Assembly (NCBI GenBank): GCA_963555705.1
Contig: OY743176.1
Coordinates: 61,702,040-61,766,039 of the forward strand
Source: Ligustrum vulgare
Lineage: Eukaryota > Streptophyta > Magnoliopsida > Lamiales > Oleaceae
Direction of reading: 5' to 3'
DNA length: 64,000 nucleotides
The translations under genes and the position numbers were made by a program. This document shows, piece by piece, positions 10,610-21,311 of this stretch; the first letter of the stretch is position 1, and every line of letters starts with the position of its first letter. The notes below the pieces were generated by a model. That model saw only the letters and a list, made by a program, of their open reading frames with translations. It made no database searches and was not told the origin of the DNA.

Positions 10610-11810
10610 TTGAAAAGTTTTCTCCTCCAAAATCTTGATGTGTTCACATGGAAACATGATGACGTGGTAGGAATAGACCCTAAGGTAGCCTGCCATAGGC
10701 TCCAGCTTGATCCAAGACACCCTGGGCATAAACAGAAGAGGAGACCGATAAGTCCGGAGAAATATGAGGCATTGAAAGAGGAGGTGTCAAAGCTGTTGAA
10801 AAATGGCTTCATTAGGGAATCTCGTTATCCGAAGTGAGTGTCAAACCCTGTGTCGGTCCCTAAGCAAAGCGGGAAGCTGCGGGTGTGCATTGATTTCTTA
10901 GCCCTAAATCAAGCGTGTCTGAAGGATAGCTTTCCTTTTCCCCGGATTGATCAACTAGTGAATCCATGGCAGGGCATAAAATTTTAAGCTTTATGGACGC
11001 ATACTCTGGATACAATTAGATCCTCATGCATAGATCTGATGAGGAGCACACCTCATTTATCACAGACAAGGGACTCTATTGTTATAAGGTTATGCCCTTC
11101 TGGTGAAAAAATGCGGGAGCTACCTACCAAAGGTTAGTAAATCAAATGTTTTCAAAGCAACTCGAAAACACCATGGAAGTATACGTGGATGACACGCTGG
11201 AAAAAAGCATAATCGCCTCAAAAGATGTCCACCATTTATTGGAGACCTTTGATAAACTGAGAAAATACCGGATGAGACTCAACCCCGTAAATTGCGCCTT
11301 TGGAGTAGCATTGGGAAAGTTTCTTGGTTTTATGGTGAACAGCAGGGGAATCGAAGCTAATCCAGATAAAATAAAGGCTTTGCTGGATATCCATTTGCCC
11401 CGGAGCCCTAAAGAGGTGCAAAGCTTAACTGGAAGAGTCACTGCGTTGAGTAGATTCGTGTCCAAATCCACTGATAAGTGGATGACATGCTGGAAAAAAG
11501 CATAATCACCTCAAAAGATGTCCACCATTTATTGGAGACCTTTGATAAACTGAGAAAATACCGGATGAGGCTCAACCCCGTAAATTGCGCCTTTGGAGTA
11601 GCATTGGGAAAGTTTCTTGGTTTTATGGTGAACAGCAGGGGAATCGAAGCTAATCTAGATAAAATAAAGGCTTTGCTGGATATCCATTTGCCCCGGAGCC
11701 CTAAAGAGGTGCAAAACTTAACTGGAAGAGTCACTGCGTTGAGTAGATCCGTGTCCAAATCCACTGATAAGTGCCTATCTTTCTTTAAGGACTTGAAAGG
11801 AGGAAGGTGA
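10610..11810 (+). pseudogene. Tat reverse transcriptase (broken, with internal duplication)
   Basis: 10610-10837 covers the connection and fingers (RRPISPEKYEALKEEV.KLLKNGFIRE). After a TGA the finger/palm region continues with GKLRVCIDF.ALN and FPFPRIDQLV, then shifts frame to a remnant of the first catalytic block (KILSFMDAYSGYNQI-type, with a stop). The 'YVDD' catalytic box is intact at about 11182-11193. The thumb and connection repeat in an in-frame 294-bp tandem copy (separate entry). The frame ends at 11810 just before the RNase H, which the copia element has split. Confidence 0.85.
11184..11771 (+). repeat. 294-bp in-frame tandem duplication within Tat RT
   Basis: Unit 1 is about 11184-11477 and unit 2 about 11478-11771. 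Both run from GTGGATGACA.GCTGGAAAAA to GTGTCCAAATCCACTGATAA. They differ at only about seven sites by eye. The length is 98 codons, so the frame is kept. The junction falls on a short GTG shared by both unit edges. Confidence 0.9.
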
Positions 11811-11956
11811 CTTCAATGGATGCAATAATGCGAACAAGCCTTTATAAAGTTGAAGGAATTCTTGGGATGGGCCCCTCTACTATCCAAAAAGGTCAGAGAA
11901 CCACTATTCCTATATTTGGCCGTCTCCAAAGAGGTTGTTAGCTCCGTCCTAGTTAG

Positions 11957-12147
11957 TGTTGAAATCTCTTAATTATTGTAATTGATTATGATTAGTGTGT
12001 GTAAATATAGGTTTTCCTTGTTTAGCATAGATTTGATTATAGGTGATTTATTTTCCTTTTCAGAGTTATTCTTGTAATCTATATATTGTTAGTATTGATT
12101 CAGTGAATTTATGAAAAAAGAATATTCCCCAATTCATTCTTTCATTA
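11957..12147 (+). repeat. Copia 5' LTR
   Basis: 191 bp, directly followed by the TGGTATCAGAGCC primer site; same length as 23524-23714. Confidence 0.92.
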
Positions 12148-12160
12148 TGGTATCAGAGCC
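12148..12160 (+). other. Copia primer-binding site (initiator tRNA-Met)
   Basis: TGGTATCAGAGCC is complementary to the 3' end of plant initiator tRNA-Met and abuts the 5' LTR. The gag ATG follows immediately at 12161. Confidence 0.92.
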
Positions 12161-13330
12161 ATGACGGAAACCTCTACCAAAAGCTCGGTCTCGTCTGAAA
12201 ATACCGAAGCAGAGGTGATTTCCATCATGTCTTCAAACGGAATCGAAAATTCGTCCTTTCCATTCGTGATAGAAAAACTCGATGGCAGAAATTATCGAGA
12301 ATGGGCTCAGTTAATAAAGCTCGTGATAGATGGGAAAGGAAATTTAGGTTACCTTAATGGAGAAACTGAACAACCAACTGATGCGGCTGCCTTACAGAAG
12401 TGGAAGTCGGATAATTAAATGGTGACTGCATGGCTCGTTAATTCAATGAAGCCCATCATCAGGAGGAGCTTCCTATTCTTACCCACAGTAAAGGATGTAT
12501 GGGATGTTGCTCGAGAAACCTATTCAGATTCAGAAACACCTCTCAAATCTTTGAAATTAAAACAAAATTATGGCAAATGAAACAAGGAGAAAGGGGCGTG
12601 ATAGATTATTACATGGAGATGAGCAATCTTTGGCAGGAACTAGATCTAAGTACCGAAGAAGACTGGGAGTGTATCGGAGACAGTGTGAAGTTCAAAAAAG
12701 GGTTGAAAATGAACGAGTTTTTGAGTTCCTAGCTGGATTGAATCGCGACATAGACGACGTGCGTGGAAGAATTCTTGCATGAAAAACACTCCCAACGACT
12801 CGTGAAGTGTTTTCGGAGGTCCGACGAGAAGAGAGTCGCCTGAAAGTGATGCTCGATGGAGGTGTCGGCTTGAAACGTGAAGACGTAGAAGCTATGGCGT
12901 CGAAGGGAGCAGATGGAAGTGTTTGGGACTTGGGCTCAAAGACAATGCAGAAATCGTATGGGAAAGTAAATGGGTCAACTAGTGATAATGGGCCTATATC
13001 TGGGTTTGAGTCAAGTGGTTTAAAAGGATCAGGTGACAATAAGATTGGTTTGCTTGGAAAATTTAACAATGCAGAGAAAAAGGTCATGGTGCAAACATTG
13101 TCGTAAACCAGGACACAAAATAAGTGATTGTTGGGATCTACACGGAAAACCACCAGATTGGAAACCAAAACAAAGTCGGGCCTGTGGATACCAAACCTCA
13201 GTTGAAGATCAAAATGGATCATTCAGTCAACGACAAATGGAACAACTCTACAAAATAATCGTCAACCTCCAGAACCCCAGTCAGTCTTCCCACACTGCAC
13301 CTTCTAGCTCATTTCTCAAAAAGGTATAAT
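12161..13330 (+). pseudogene. Copia gag (broken)
   Basis: The start at 12161 lies right behind the PBS. It opens a plant copia gag: FPFVIEKLDGRNYREWAQLIKLVI at about residues 36-60, then GNLGYLNGE. A TAA at 12416 and several frame changes interrupt it. Later pieces give KTKLWQMKQGE and MEMSNLWQELD (12555-12660), and a zinc knuckle CKHCRKPGHKISDC (Cx2Cx4Hx4C, at about 13090-13130) followed by DLHGKPPDWKPK. The family forms the particle and binds RNA through the knuckle. Confidence 0.88.
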
Positions 13331-13355
13331 TTTACAGGCCCTTAATGCAGTTCAG

Positions 13356-13569
13356 ATGAAAAAAACCTGGATTGTTGACTCTGGTGCATCTGATCATATG
13401 ACGGGTAGTCACTATAATTTTTCGTCTTATTTACCTAGTACCGACCACATAAAAGTTCAAATTGCAGATGGGTCCCTTTCTCCCATTGCAGGAAAAGGGA
13501 CTGTCCAAATTTCTGATAATATGACCCTAAACTCCATCCTCCATGTTCCCAAACTATCTTGTAATTTAT
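13356..13569 (+). pseudogene. Copia protease and start of GAG-pre-integrase (split by nested element)
   Basis: Frame from 13356 gives WIVDSGASDHMTG, where DSG is the aspartic protease active site and SGASDHM is typical of copia. It continues through VQIADGS to ILHVPKLSCNLL. Exactly there (13569) the 6.9-kb gypsy element is inserted. The frame resumes at 20513 with LSISQLTK and stops at 20658. Removing the insert and one TTTAT restores continuity. Confidence 0.9.
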
Positions 13570-15066
13570 TGATAAGTGTATTTTATACACTTATTTGTAT
13601 GTCTAAATTAAGATTAATTATTTTCGTTTGGGAATATTTCCTATTTAATTTATGTTTATTTGTTTACTTTTCAGAAAAAGTCCCAATTGAAGAAGAATGA
13701 AGCAATTAATGGAAAAATGACACGATTGGATGTTAATTGGAGCTAAATTGGACAAGTGAGGAGTTCGTGACAACAATCGAGAAACATGCTTAGTGCCAAA
13801 GTGACTAAATCAGAGGTTGGAGGACCTAATTGAATGAATTAAGAGCTTGAATGGTCAAACCGAGAAGAAGATAAAGTTTGGGGACTAAATTGCAACAATT
13901 GAAAGTTGAGGACTGAAGGTGCAATTAAAAGTCAGGGACTAAATTGTACAGCCGAGAAAAGATGAAGTCGCGATCGCTGGTTACACACCAAGCGATCGCG
14001 AGATGGTTGTAAATTATAACCCGAGAGTTATAAGGTCTTCCACGCGATTGCCAGAGGTTCTACTGCGCGATCGCGCGCTTGTCCGACTGGGCCGCAAATC
14101 AGATTTTTCTTGCGATTTTTAACAGGCTTTGGGCTTTTTGACCTAGGGTTTCTCCAAAACCTTTATATACAACATAAGAGGCACGAGATCTAGACCTTTG
14201 CCTCTCCAAAGAACGAGCCACAACAGAGATTTTACATCAAATTCTTGGGGAATTGAGCATCGCAAGGGGGCGTGAATTGAAGATAATTGAAGAATTGAGA
14301 CTTGGTGCATGCTTTCCTTTCTTCCTATTGTTTTCAATGAACGTTTTACTTTATTGTTTATGCTTTTTAATCATGATGTGTAACTAAATATAACGTTGGG
14401 ATGAACGATGTAGCCTAGTTAATTATTTTAATTCCAAATTCCTTTATTTTAGTAATTCGTTGCATGTATTGATTTATTATTGTTCTTAATGCTTGAATTG
14501 CTTGATCACCAATTCATGATTTATTGAGTTATTTCCATAATCCGAGAGGTGAGTTAATAATTTAGAACGTGGTAATAAATCCGGTAATTGAACGAGAGAT
14601 AGAGATATACTCTTGTAATTATTGCGGTCGTGTGTGAATTCTTGCGTGTTATGCATCTAGATAAGGAATATTCGGACCCTCTGTAGAGATACATGGTTGA
14701 CTTATTTAGGTAGAATTGATTTAAACTCGAGAGAGGAATTTCAATATACATTAGTGAATTCGACCGAATGCATATTTAGAAAATAAAATCTGGAATTGGA
14801 ATTGATTTAATTGGCTAGGTGAAATCGTGAATCCCAACCACTTTACAATCATACTTGAAAACAAAACAATTTCACAATACTTTTTAATTCATCTTCTTAG
14901 TTTTAATATAAATCCACAAATTCTATTTCGTCTGTTCAAATAAAATTAGAACTAAAACATTTCGGTAATTAATAGCAGTCCTCATGGGAACGATAATCCG
15001 GACTCTAAGGTCCACTTTATTACTTGATTGCGATATCGTACACTTGCGATTTCAAATTGCACAACA
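13570..15066 (+). repeat. 5' LTR of the non-autonomous element
   Basis: 1497 bp. A TATA-like CTTTATATAC lies at 14161-14170. Paired GCGATCGC palindromes are at 13970/13992 and 14044/14067 (first of the second pair is GCGATTGC). Confidence 0.93.
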
Positions 15067-15072
15067 AGTTTT

Positions 15073-15090
15073 TGGCGCCGTTGCCGGGGA
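15073..15090 (+). other. Primer-binding site, tRNA-Asp type
   Basis: TGGCGCCGTTGCCGGGGA starts 6 nt behind the 5' LTR. It matches the tRNA-Asp-type primer site of plant gypsy elements along its length, with one or two changes. Confidence 0.88.
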
Positions 15091-15259
15091 CTGTTTTTAT
15101 ATTAATATCGATACCAATTAGTTCTTGCTTTAGTTTGAATTTGTATTTGTATTTTTTATTATTTTTATTACTATTTATTTTTATTTTTTTTTAAGTTGTG
15201 AATTGTCTCCTTCTCAGGTATTGAATGAATATTGAGATAGTTGGAGGCAGCACAGCAAG

Positions 15260-16042
15260 ATGGCAGCAAACAATAATCAATGGCTCTTTGATCGAACGAC
15301 AGTTCAGACGTATCTGATGTGTGATTTCTGTTGGGGAAATCATGTTGTATTCGATTGCCCTATTGCACCCAAGGATGCTATATGGAAGGCTGATTGTTGT
15401 GGGAATTATTATATGGTAGAGCAGGAGTGTCCACCGATACATGCAGTTCAAGCTGAAACTGAAGATTTTGACAATGAAGATTTGATAAACCAGGAATTGC
15501 AAAAACAACAAGCTGAAATTAAGAAGTTGATGGACCAGTGGACAGTAAGCATGGAAGAGAGTCAGCCATTGCCATTACCAGAAATTCAGGTGCAGAGATC
15601 AGAGGAGCTAGACAAATTGGTTGAAACAGTTGAAGAAAAAGAAGAAGAAATTGAAAGAGTGGATCAACCAGAAGAAAATAGCTGCCATGAAGATATCCTT
15701 GTCCAATTGTCAACAATGCAAAATCAGGACATCGAGCTCGAGGAGACTTCAATCAAAGTGGAAGAGCAATTGAAGAAAGAGGAGTTGATCACAGAAAAGC
15801 AGACACTTAAGGGTGTCGAAGTTGCAATGCAATCCTCCAAATTCAATGATTGGGCAAGAATTGATTTCATCATTGATGATGAAGAAATAATTGAAGTCTA
15901 CATTTTGAAAGTTGAATCGAGTGGAGAGGTTAACACTTATGACATGGGCAAGGTACAATTTTTGAGCTCAAATGCACTGTGGAGCAAATTTGACCGTCAC
16001 AAACAAAGACGGTCATCAAAAGCTCTCTTTAAAGTTCCTTGA
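15260..16042 (+). CDS. Gag-derived 260-aa protein of the non-autonomous element
   Basis: The single intact frame begins 170 bp behind the PBS. Residues about 22-34 read CDFCWGNHVVFDC (Cx2Cx3Hx4C), one residue short of the retroviral zinc knuckle, followed by a CP pair. A second Cys cluster, CCGNYYMVEQECP, comes at about 48-60. The start QWLFDRTTVQTYLMCDFC recalls the end of Athila-type gag. Residues 70-190 are strongly acidic and Glu/Gln/Lys-rich with heptad-like spacing (QELQKQQAEIKKLMDQW, VETVEEKEEEIERV), so a coiled coil is likely. The C-terminus is basic (DRHKQRRSSK). It looks like a chimaera of gag knuckle and a coiled-coil tail. A role in RNA packaging is inference. Confidence 0.7.
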   Translation: MAANNNQWLFDRTTVQTYLMCDFCWGNHVVFDCPIAPKDAIWKADCCGNYYMVEQECPPIHAVQAETEDFDNEDLINQELQKQQAEIKKLMDQWTVSMEESQPLPLPEIQVQRSEELDKLVETVEEKEEEIERVDQPEENSCHEDILVQLSTMQNQDIELEETSIKVEEQLKKEELITEKQTLKGVEVAMQSSKFNDWARIDFIIDDEEIIEVYILKVESSGEVNTYDMGKVQFLSSNALWSKFDRHKQRRSSKALFKVP

Positions 16043-19010
16043 AAAATCAGGTAAAAAGTCGGGCTTTAGACTTAAAATGAAGCGCTTGTTGGGAGGCAAC
16101 CCAATTTTTCTTCCCTTTTACTTATTCCGTTTTTCATTATTTATTTTAGTATTGAAATTTTAGATATATGCATATTTAGGAATGTTTTTAATTTTGCATG
16201 TTTATATTAGGCTAGGTTTTTATCGTCATTCCATACTCACACACACACACTAGTTGAATCATGACAATAAGGTTTGGAGAATCATTGCATCGATCATGAA
16301 GTGATTAGGGGGATAAAAATGATTTTGGAAATCAAAAATAGGAAAATTTCCATTACTGCCGGAAACTACGCGATCGCGGGCCTATAAGGTCTAGCGATCG
16401 CGAGTTTGCATTTAAAAATCAACAGGTTTTAAAACCTTGAACCACGCGATCGCTGGCCCTCCAGCCAAGCGATCGCGTGGTTAATCTGGTACCAAATTCG
16501 GCAGTTTAAGTGCTTCATTTAATTCTTTCAAGTTTAAACAACATGAATTTGTTTTCTCTCCTCTAATCACCTCATATTTGATCTTTCATCTATCATGCAT
16601 GTAATCAACACTTCATTGAACCAAATTGATTGCTATTTTCACATCCAAATCAATGAAAGGTATGAAATTCTTCATTTAAATCCATGTTTACTCAAAATTT
16701 TGAAATTTTCTTTGAGTTCTTGGATTTTGAAATTGTGAATGGTGAAGAGTGGGCTTAGGTTAGTGGTTGGAGATTGTGATTTTTGGTTTAGTAGACAAAA
16801 AATTTTGGGTTCATTCATGCCTCCAACCCTATGCATATCCATTGATTTTTGCAATGCCCATTAAGTGTTTGATGAAATGCTACAAAGATGTTCTTGTGCT
16901 AATTTTAGAAATTCATCCGAGCATTTATCTTCATGACATGGTTATCATTGAGTAAGTGTGTTTAGTTCATGAATTAGTACACTACATGGCATGAAATCCA
17001 TTAAAACAATGTTTGCACCATGGCAGTCCCATTGCAAGGCCACTGCAGGCCATTGCACCCTGAAAACTGCTTCACGTCACCTACTTCTCCACATAGTTTC
17101 ATGACACTATTGACCTTCAAATGAGCTGAATTTTTAATATATTGTTGACCATGTTGTGAACTTTAAAGTATCAAAAGATGGCTCGGAAAAAATTATGTTT
17201 TTCTAGGCGACGTCAAGGCTTGAATGTGTGTGGTCGACCAATTTTGAAAATTCAAAATTTTGCTTTAACTTTAGTTTGGGGGTGTGGTACTGAACTTCCA
17301 TTATTTCTTATTGATGTTTATGACTTTTAATATTACTTATCTCTTATTTTCAAGGTAAACATCAGTCAAGACACATCCGATCAAGTTGGGCAAGGCAAGA
17401 AATAGGGTCAAATCCGTCCAACATCATTTCAAATTAAAGCATCAAGACTACAATGAGACATCTCCTCTACACTTGGGAAGTTCTCGTTCTCTTTCTTTTG
17501 TCAAGTTTTGCATATTCTTACTTATTTATGTGGCAAAACATTGAGGACAATGTTCATTTCTAGTTTGGGGGTGGATCTCATTATTTCCATATTATTACTT
17601 TTCATTCTATTTTATTGGGATAAAAAAAAAAAAAAAATTTTTTTTGAAAATTGAAAACTTTGTTGACATGTTTATTGCCTAGGATATAGTATGAATCAAT
17701 TTGTGTTTAAGCTTGAAAATTGGACAACATGAAAGCATGAACTTATTTTTGAACTAGTTATGTTTTGCTAGATTCATACTTATTGCGCACATAGCCAGTG
17801 TTAGATAATTGATTGTGTGAGGGATTTTGTTTAATACATGTGGGGCAGAGTTTATGCAATTTGAACTTAGGAATGACTCAAAAAGCCCTGAACTTAGATC
17901 GTTAGACATCCCACCCCTAAATTAGAACCAATCATACTAAAATGCAAGTTTGGGGGTAAAATGATTGGAATTTGTGTGTATTGACGGATTGGAAGTCTGT
18001 GGGTCTTGGTTTTGCACTTTAGTCATTACAGTTTGGTCAACGGGTATAAACCATTTCCAGCATAAAAACAGAAAAATGCTGAAGGTCTTATTCTGCTCTT
18101 CAAATGCCTTTTTGACTCGAGTAAGTAAGTCCGAGGGGTCTTTCAAACCTGGTGCCCTAAAGCCAACTGGCTTGGGAGTCATCGACCTAAAGCTCGCTAC
18201 ATGAGTCAATTAGAAAGCAAGTACGGAGAGTGGACTTACACATAAGACATTATAACATCTTTAACTTTTCTGTTTAAGCCTTTATGACTCGGGCAAGTAC
18301 GTCTGAGGGGTTCTTCGAACCTGGTACCCTAAAGCCGTCTGGTTTGGGAGTTACCGATCTGAAAGCCCGCTACAGGGGTCATATAGAAAGCCCGTATGAA
18401 AAGTTCTGCACAAAGATGGTAAAAGACAGGGACAATTAAAAGAAAAAATCGTCCATAAAAAAAAAAAAAAATATTGCATGGTATAAGCTTTGTTGACTAA
18501 ACTGTGGTGGTTGAGGTTGTAGAATTGGGGACTGCTTTCTTTTGATTAGTTGTGCATACATATTTCTGATTTTGACTGCATTGTGTGGAAAAAGCTAAGA
18601 ATATTTTTAGAACCCACATAGATAAAAACCTGGGATGCGAGAGAAAAAGCAGAAAGTGGTGATCATCCATGAGCGTTGAAAGGAAATTTATTAGAAATCA
18701 TAGATTGACCACATGGGATTCGGGCTGGATTATGCATAATAAGTCACACGGTGTTGAGCACATCTTTTGCACAAGTATGCTTTTGACATTGGCTATTCAC
18801 ACACACACTTGAAACTCTGGCAGGATATAACTAGAAAATATTTTGCATTGTTGTTCATGACGCTTGCTTAAAGCTTAAATTGGTTTGGACTTTAGAGGCA
18901 TATGGTAAACATGTTGACACAACAAAAATATTTGTTCTCTTATTTTTTTGATTTCTGTAGTTTAGTTTAAATTGTTCGAGGACGAACAATAGTTCTAGTT
19001 TGGGGGTATT
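16043..19010 (+). other. Non-coding 3' interior of the non-autonomous element
   Basis: There is no frame over 95 codons. It contains the conserved GCGCTTGTTGGGAGGCAACC block at 16082, GCGATCGC pairs at 16370/16394 and 16446/16469, and several AGTTTGGGGGTG tracts (about 17273, 17562, 17946, 18999). The last, AGTTTGGGGGTATT at 18997-19010, is directly before the 3' LTR and serves as polypurine tract. The duplicated block at 18106-18405 has its own entry. Confidence 0.8.
18106..18405 (+). repeat. Duplicated block, period about 172 bp
   Basis: Two diverged copies start at about 18106 and 18278. Shared phrases are GACTCG.G.AAGTA.GTC, GAGGGGT, AACCTGGT.CCCTAAAGCC and CGCTACA.G.GTCA. The copies are about 80% alike by eye while the LTRs are identical, so the duplication predates this insertion and is a family feature. 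Confidence 0.8.
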
Positions 19011-20507
19011 TGATAAGTGTATTTTATACACTTATTTGTATGTCTAAATTAAGATTAATTATTTTCGTTTGGGAATATTTCCTATTTAATTTATGTTTAT
19101 TTGTTTACTTTTCAGAAAAAGTCCCAATTGAAGAAGAATGAAGCAATTAATGGAAAAATGACACGATTGGATGTTAATTGGAGCTAAATTGGACAAGTGA
19201 GGAGTTCGTGACAACAATCGAGAAACATGCTTAGTGCCAAAGTGACTAAATCAGAGGTTGGAGGACCTAATTGAATGAATTAAGAGCTTGAATGGTCAAA
19301 CCGAGAAGAAGATAAAGTTTGGGGACTAAATTGCAACAATTGAAAGTTGAGGACTGAAGGTGCAATTAAAAGTCAGGGACTAAATTGTACAGCCGAGAAA
19401 AGATGAAGTCGCGATCGCTGGTTACACACCAAGCGATCGCGAGATGGTTGTAAATTATAACCCGAGAGTTATAAGGTCTTCCACGCGATTGCCAGAGGTT
19501 CTACTGCGCGATCGCGCGCTTGTCCGACTGGGCCGCAAATCAGATTTTTCTTGCGATTTTTAACAGGCTTTGGGCTTTTTGACCTAGGGTTTCTCCAAAA
19601 CCTTTATATACAACATAAGAGGCACGAGATCTAGACCTTTTCCTCTCCAAAGAACGAGCCACAACAGAGATTTTACATCAAATTCTTGGGGAATTGAGCA
19701 TCGCAAGGGGGCGTGAATTGAAGATAATTGAAGAATTGAGACTTGGTGCATGCTTTCCTTTCTTCCTATTGTTTTCAATGAACGTTTTACTTTATTGTTT
19801 ATGCTTTTTAATCATGATGTGTAACTAAATATAACGTTGGGATGAACGATGTAGCCTAGTTAATTATTTTAATTCCAAATTCCTTTATTTTAGTAATTCG
19901 TTGCATGTATTGATTTATTATTGTTCTTAATGCTTGAATTGCTTGATCACCAATTCATGATTTATTGAGTTATTTCCATAATCCGAGAGGTGAGTTAATA
20001 ATTTAGAACGTGGTAATAAATCCGGTAATTGAACGAGAGATAGAGATATACTCTTGTAATTATTGCGGTCGTGTGTGAATTCTTGCGTGTTATGCATCTA
20101 GATAAGGAATATTCGGACCCTCTGTAGAGATACATGGTTGACTTATTTAGGTAGAATTGATTTAAACTCGAGAGAGGAATTTCAATATACATTAGTGAAT
20201 TCGACCGAATGCATATTTAGAAAATAAAATCTGGAATTGGAATTGATTTAATTGGCTAGGTGAAATCGTGAATCCCAACCACTTTACAATCATACTTGAA
20301 AACAAAACAATTTCACAATACTTTTTAATTCATCTTCTTAGTTTTAATATAAATCCACAAATTCTATTTCGTCTGTTCAAATAAAATTAGAACTAAAACA
20401 TTTCGGTAATTAATAGCAGTCCTCATGGGAACGATAATCCGGACTCTAAGGTCCACTTTATTACTTGATTGCGATATCGTACACTTGCGATTTCAAATTG
20501 CACAACA
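19011..20507 (+). repeat. 3' LTR of the non-autonomous element
   Basis: 1497 bp, with the same content as 13570-15066 apart from the single base noted at 19641. Confidence 0.93.
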
Positions 20508-20512
20508 TTTAT

Positions 20513-21310
20513 TATCTATTAGTCAGTTAACAAAACAATCTAATTGCTCTGCTCATTTTTCCCCTGATTACTGTATATTTCATGACCTATCATCGGGAAG
20601 ACGATTGGCAATGCTAAAGAACGTGGGGGACTCTACTACCTTGACGAGGCAGACATAAGTGGACAAACTCAAATTTCATTTTGCAATTCTACAGTCAATC
20701 CTAAAATGAGTGAACTTATGTTATGGCACATTAGACTAGGTCATCCAAATTTTCAGTATCTACGTATGTTATTTCCTTCTATTTGTTCCAATAAAAGTGA
20801 GTTTGTCTTTTAATGTGAAATTTGTCAACTTGCTAAATATCAACGTACTACATTTTCACCATTAACATACCAACCAACTAAACCTTTCTCTATTATACAT
20901 AGTGATGTATGGGGGCCATCCCTCGTACTTTCTCGAAATCAAAAGAAATGGTTTGTCACAATCATCGACGACCATACAAGGTCTGTTGGCTTTATTTGCT
21001 AAAAGAAAAAACTGAAGTTCGGGATGTATTCAAAAAATTCAATCCTTAATACAAACACAATTTCAAACTCAAATTCAGATCCTTCGTAGTGACAATGGGG
21101 CAGAATATTTCAACTCTACTCTAGGAGATTATCTGGAGGAAAATGGTATAATCCATCAGAGTTCATGCGTCAATTCCCCACAACAAAATGGTATTTTTGA
21201 ACGTAAAAATAGACATCTCCTCGAAGTAGCCAGAGCCCTAATGTTCACTACAAAAATGCCAAAACTGTTCTGGGGGGATGGTTCCTTACTTCTACATATT
21301 TAATCAACCG
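20513..21310 (+). pseudogene. Copia GAG-pre-integrase and integrase (broken)
   Basis: After the nested element the frame reads LSISQLTKQSNC to 20658. Then, in other frames, comes LMLWHIRLGHPNFQYL (the His-His zinc-binding region) and CEICQLAKYQ (the Cys pair) at about 20820-20850, completing the HHCC domain. Catalytic-core remnants include IHSDVWGPS (first Asp) and IIDDHTR (second Asp) near 20900-20985, and then about four frame changes. Integration activity cannot be made from it. Confidence 0.85.
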
Positions 21311-21311
21311 G

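Larger units (their letters stand above)
13570..20507 (+). mobile_element. Young non-autonomous gypsy (Athila-like) element
   Basis: LTRs of identical length, 1497 bp (13570-15066 and 19011-20507), both start TGATAAGTG and end TTGCACAACA. I found one mismatch between them (G at 14200, T at 19641). The duplication TTTAT flanks it (13565-13569, 20508-20512). A full 18-nt PBS and a purine-rich tract are in place. The 3.9-kb interior encodes one 260-aa protein and no protease, RT or integrase, so it depends on a relative. The interior carries GCGCTTGTTGGGAGGCAACC (16082 on), a phrase common just behind pol in Athila/Tat-type elements. It is the most recent datable insertion in the window. Confidence 0.93.

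Noticed and set aside
15191..15511. Minus-strand frame over the start of the 260-aa protein
   Set aside because: Shadow of the sense frame at 15260-16042, which has the zinc-knuckle-like motif.
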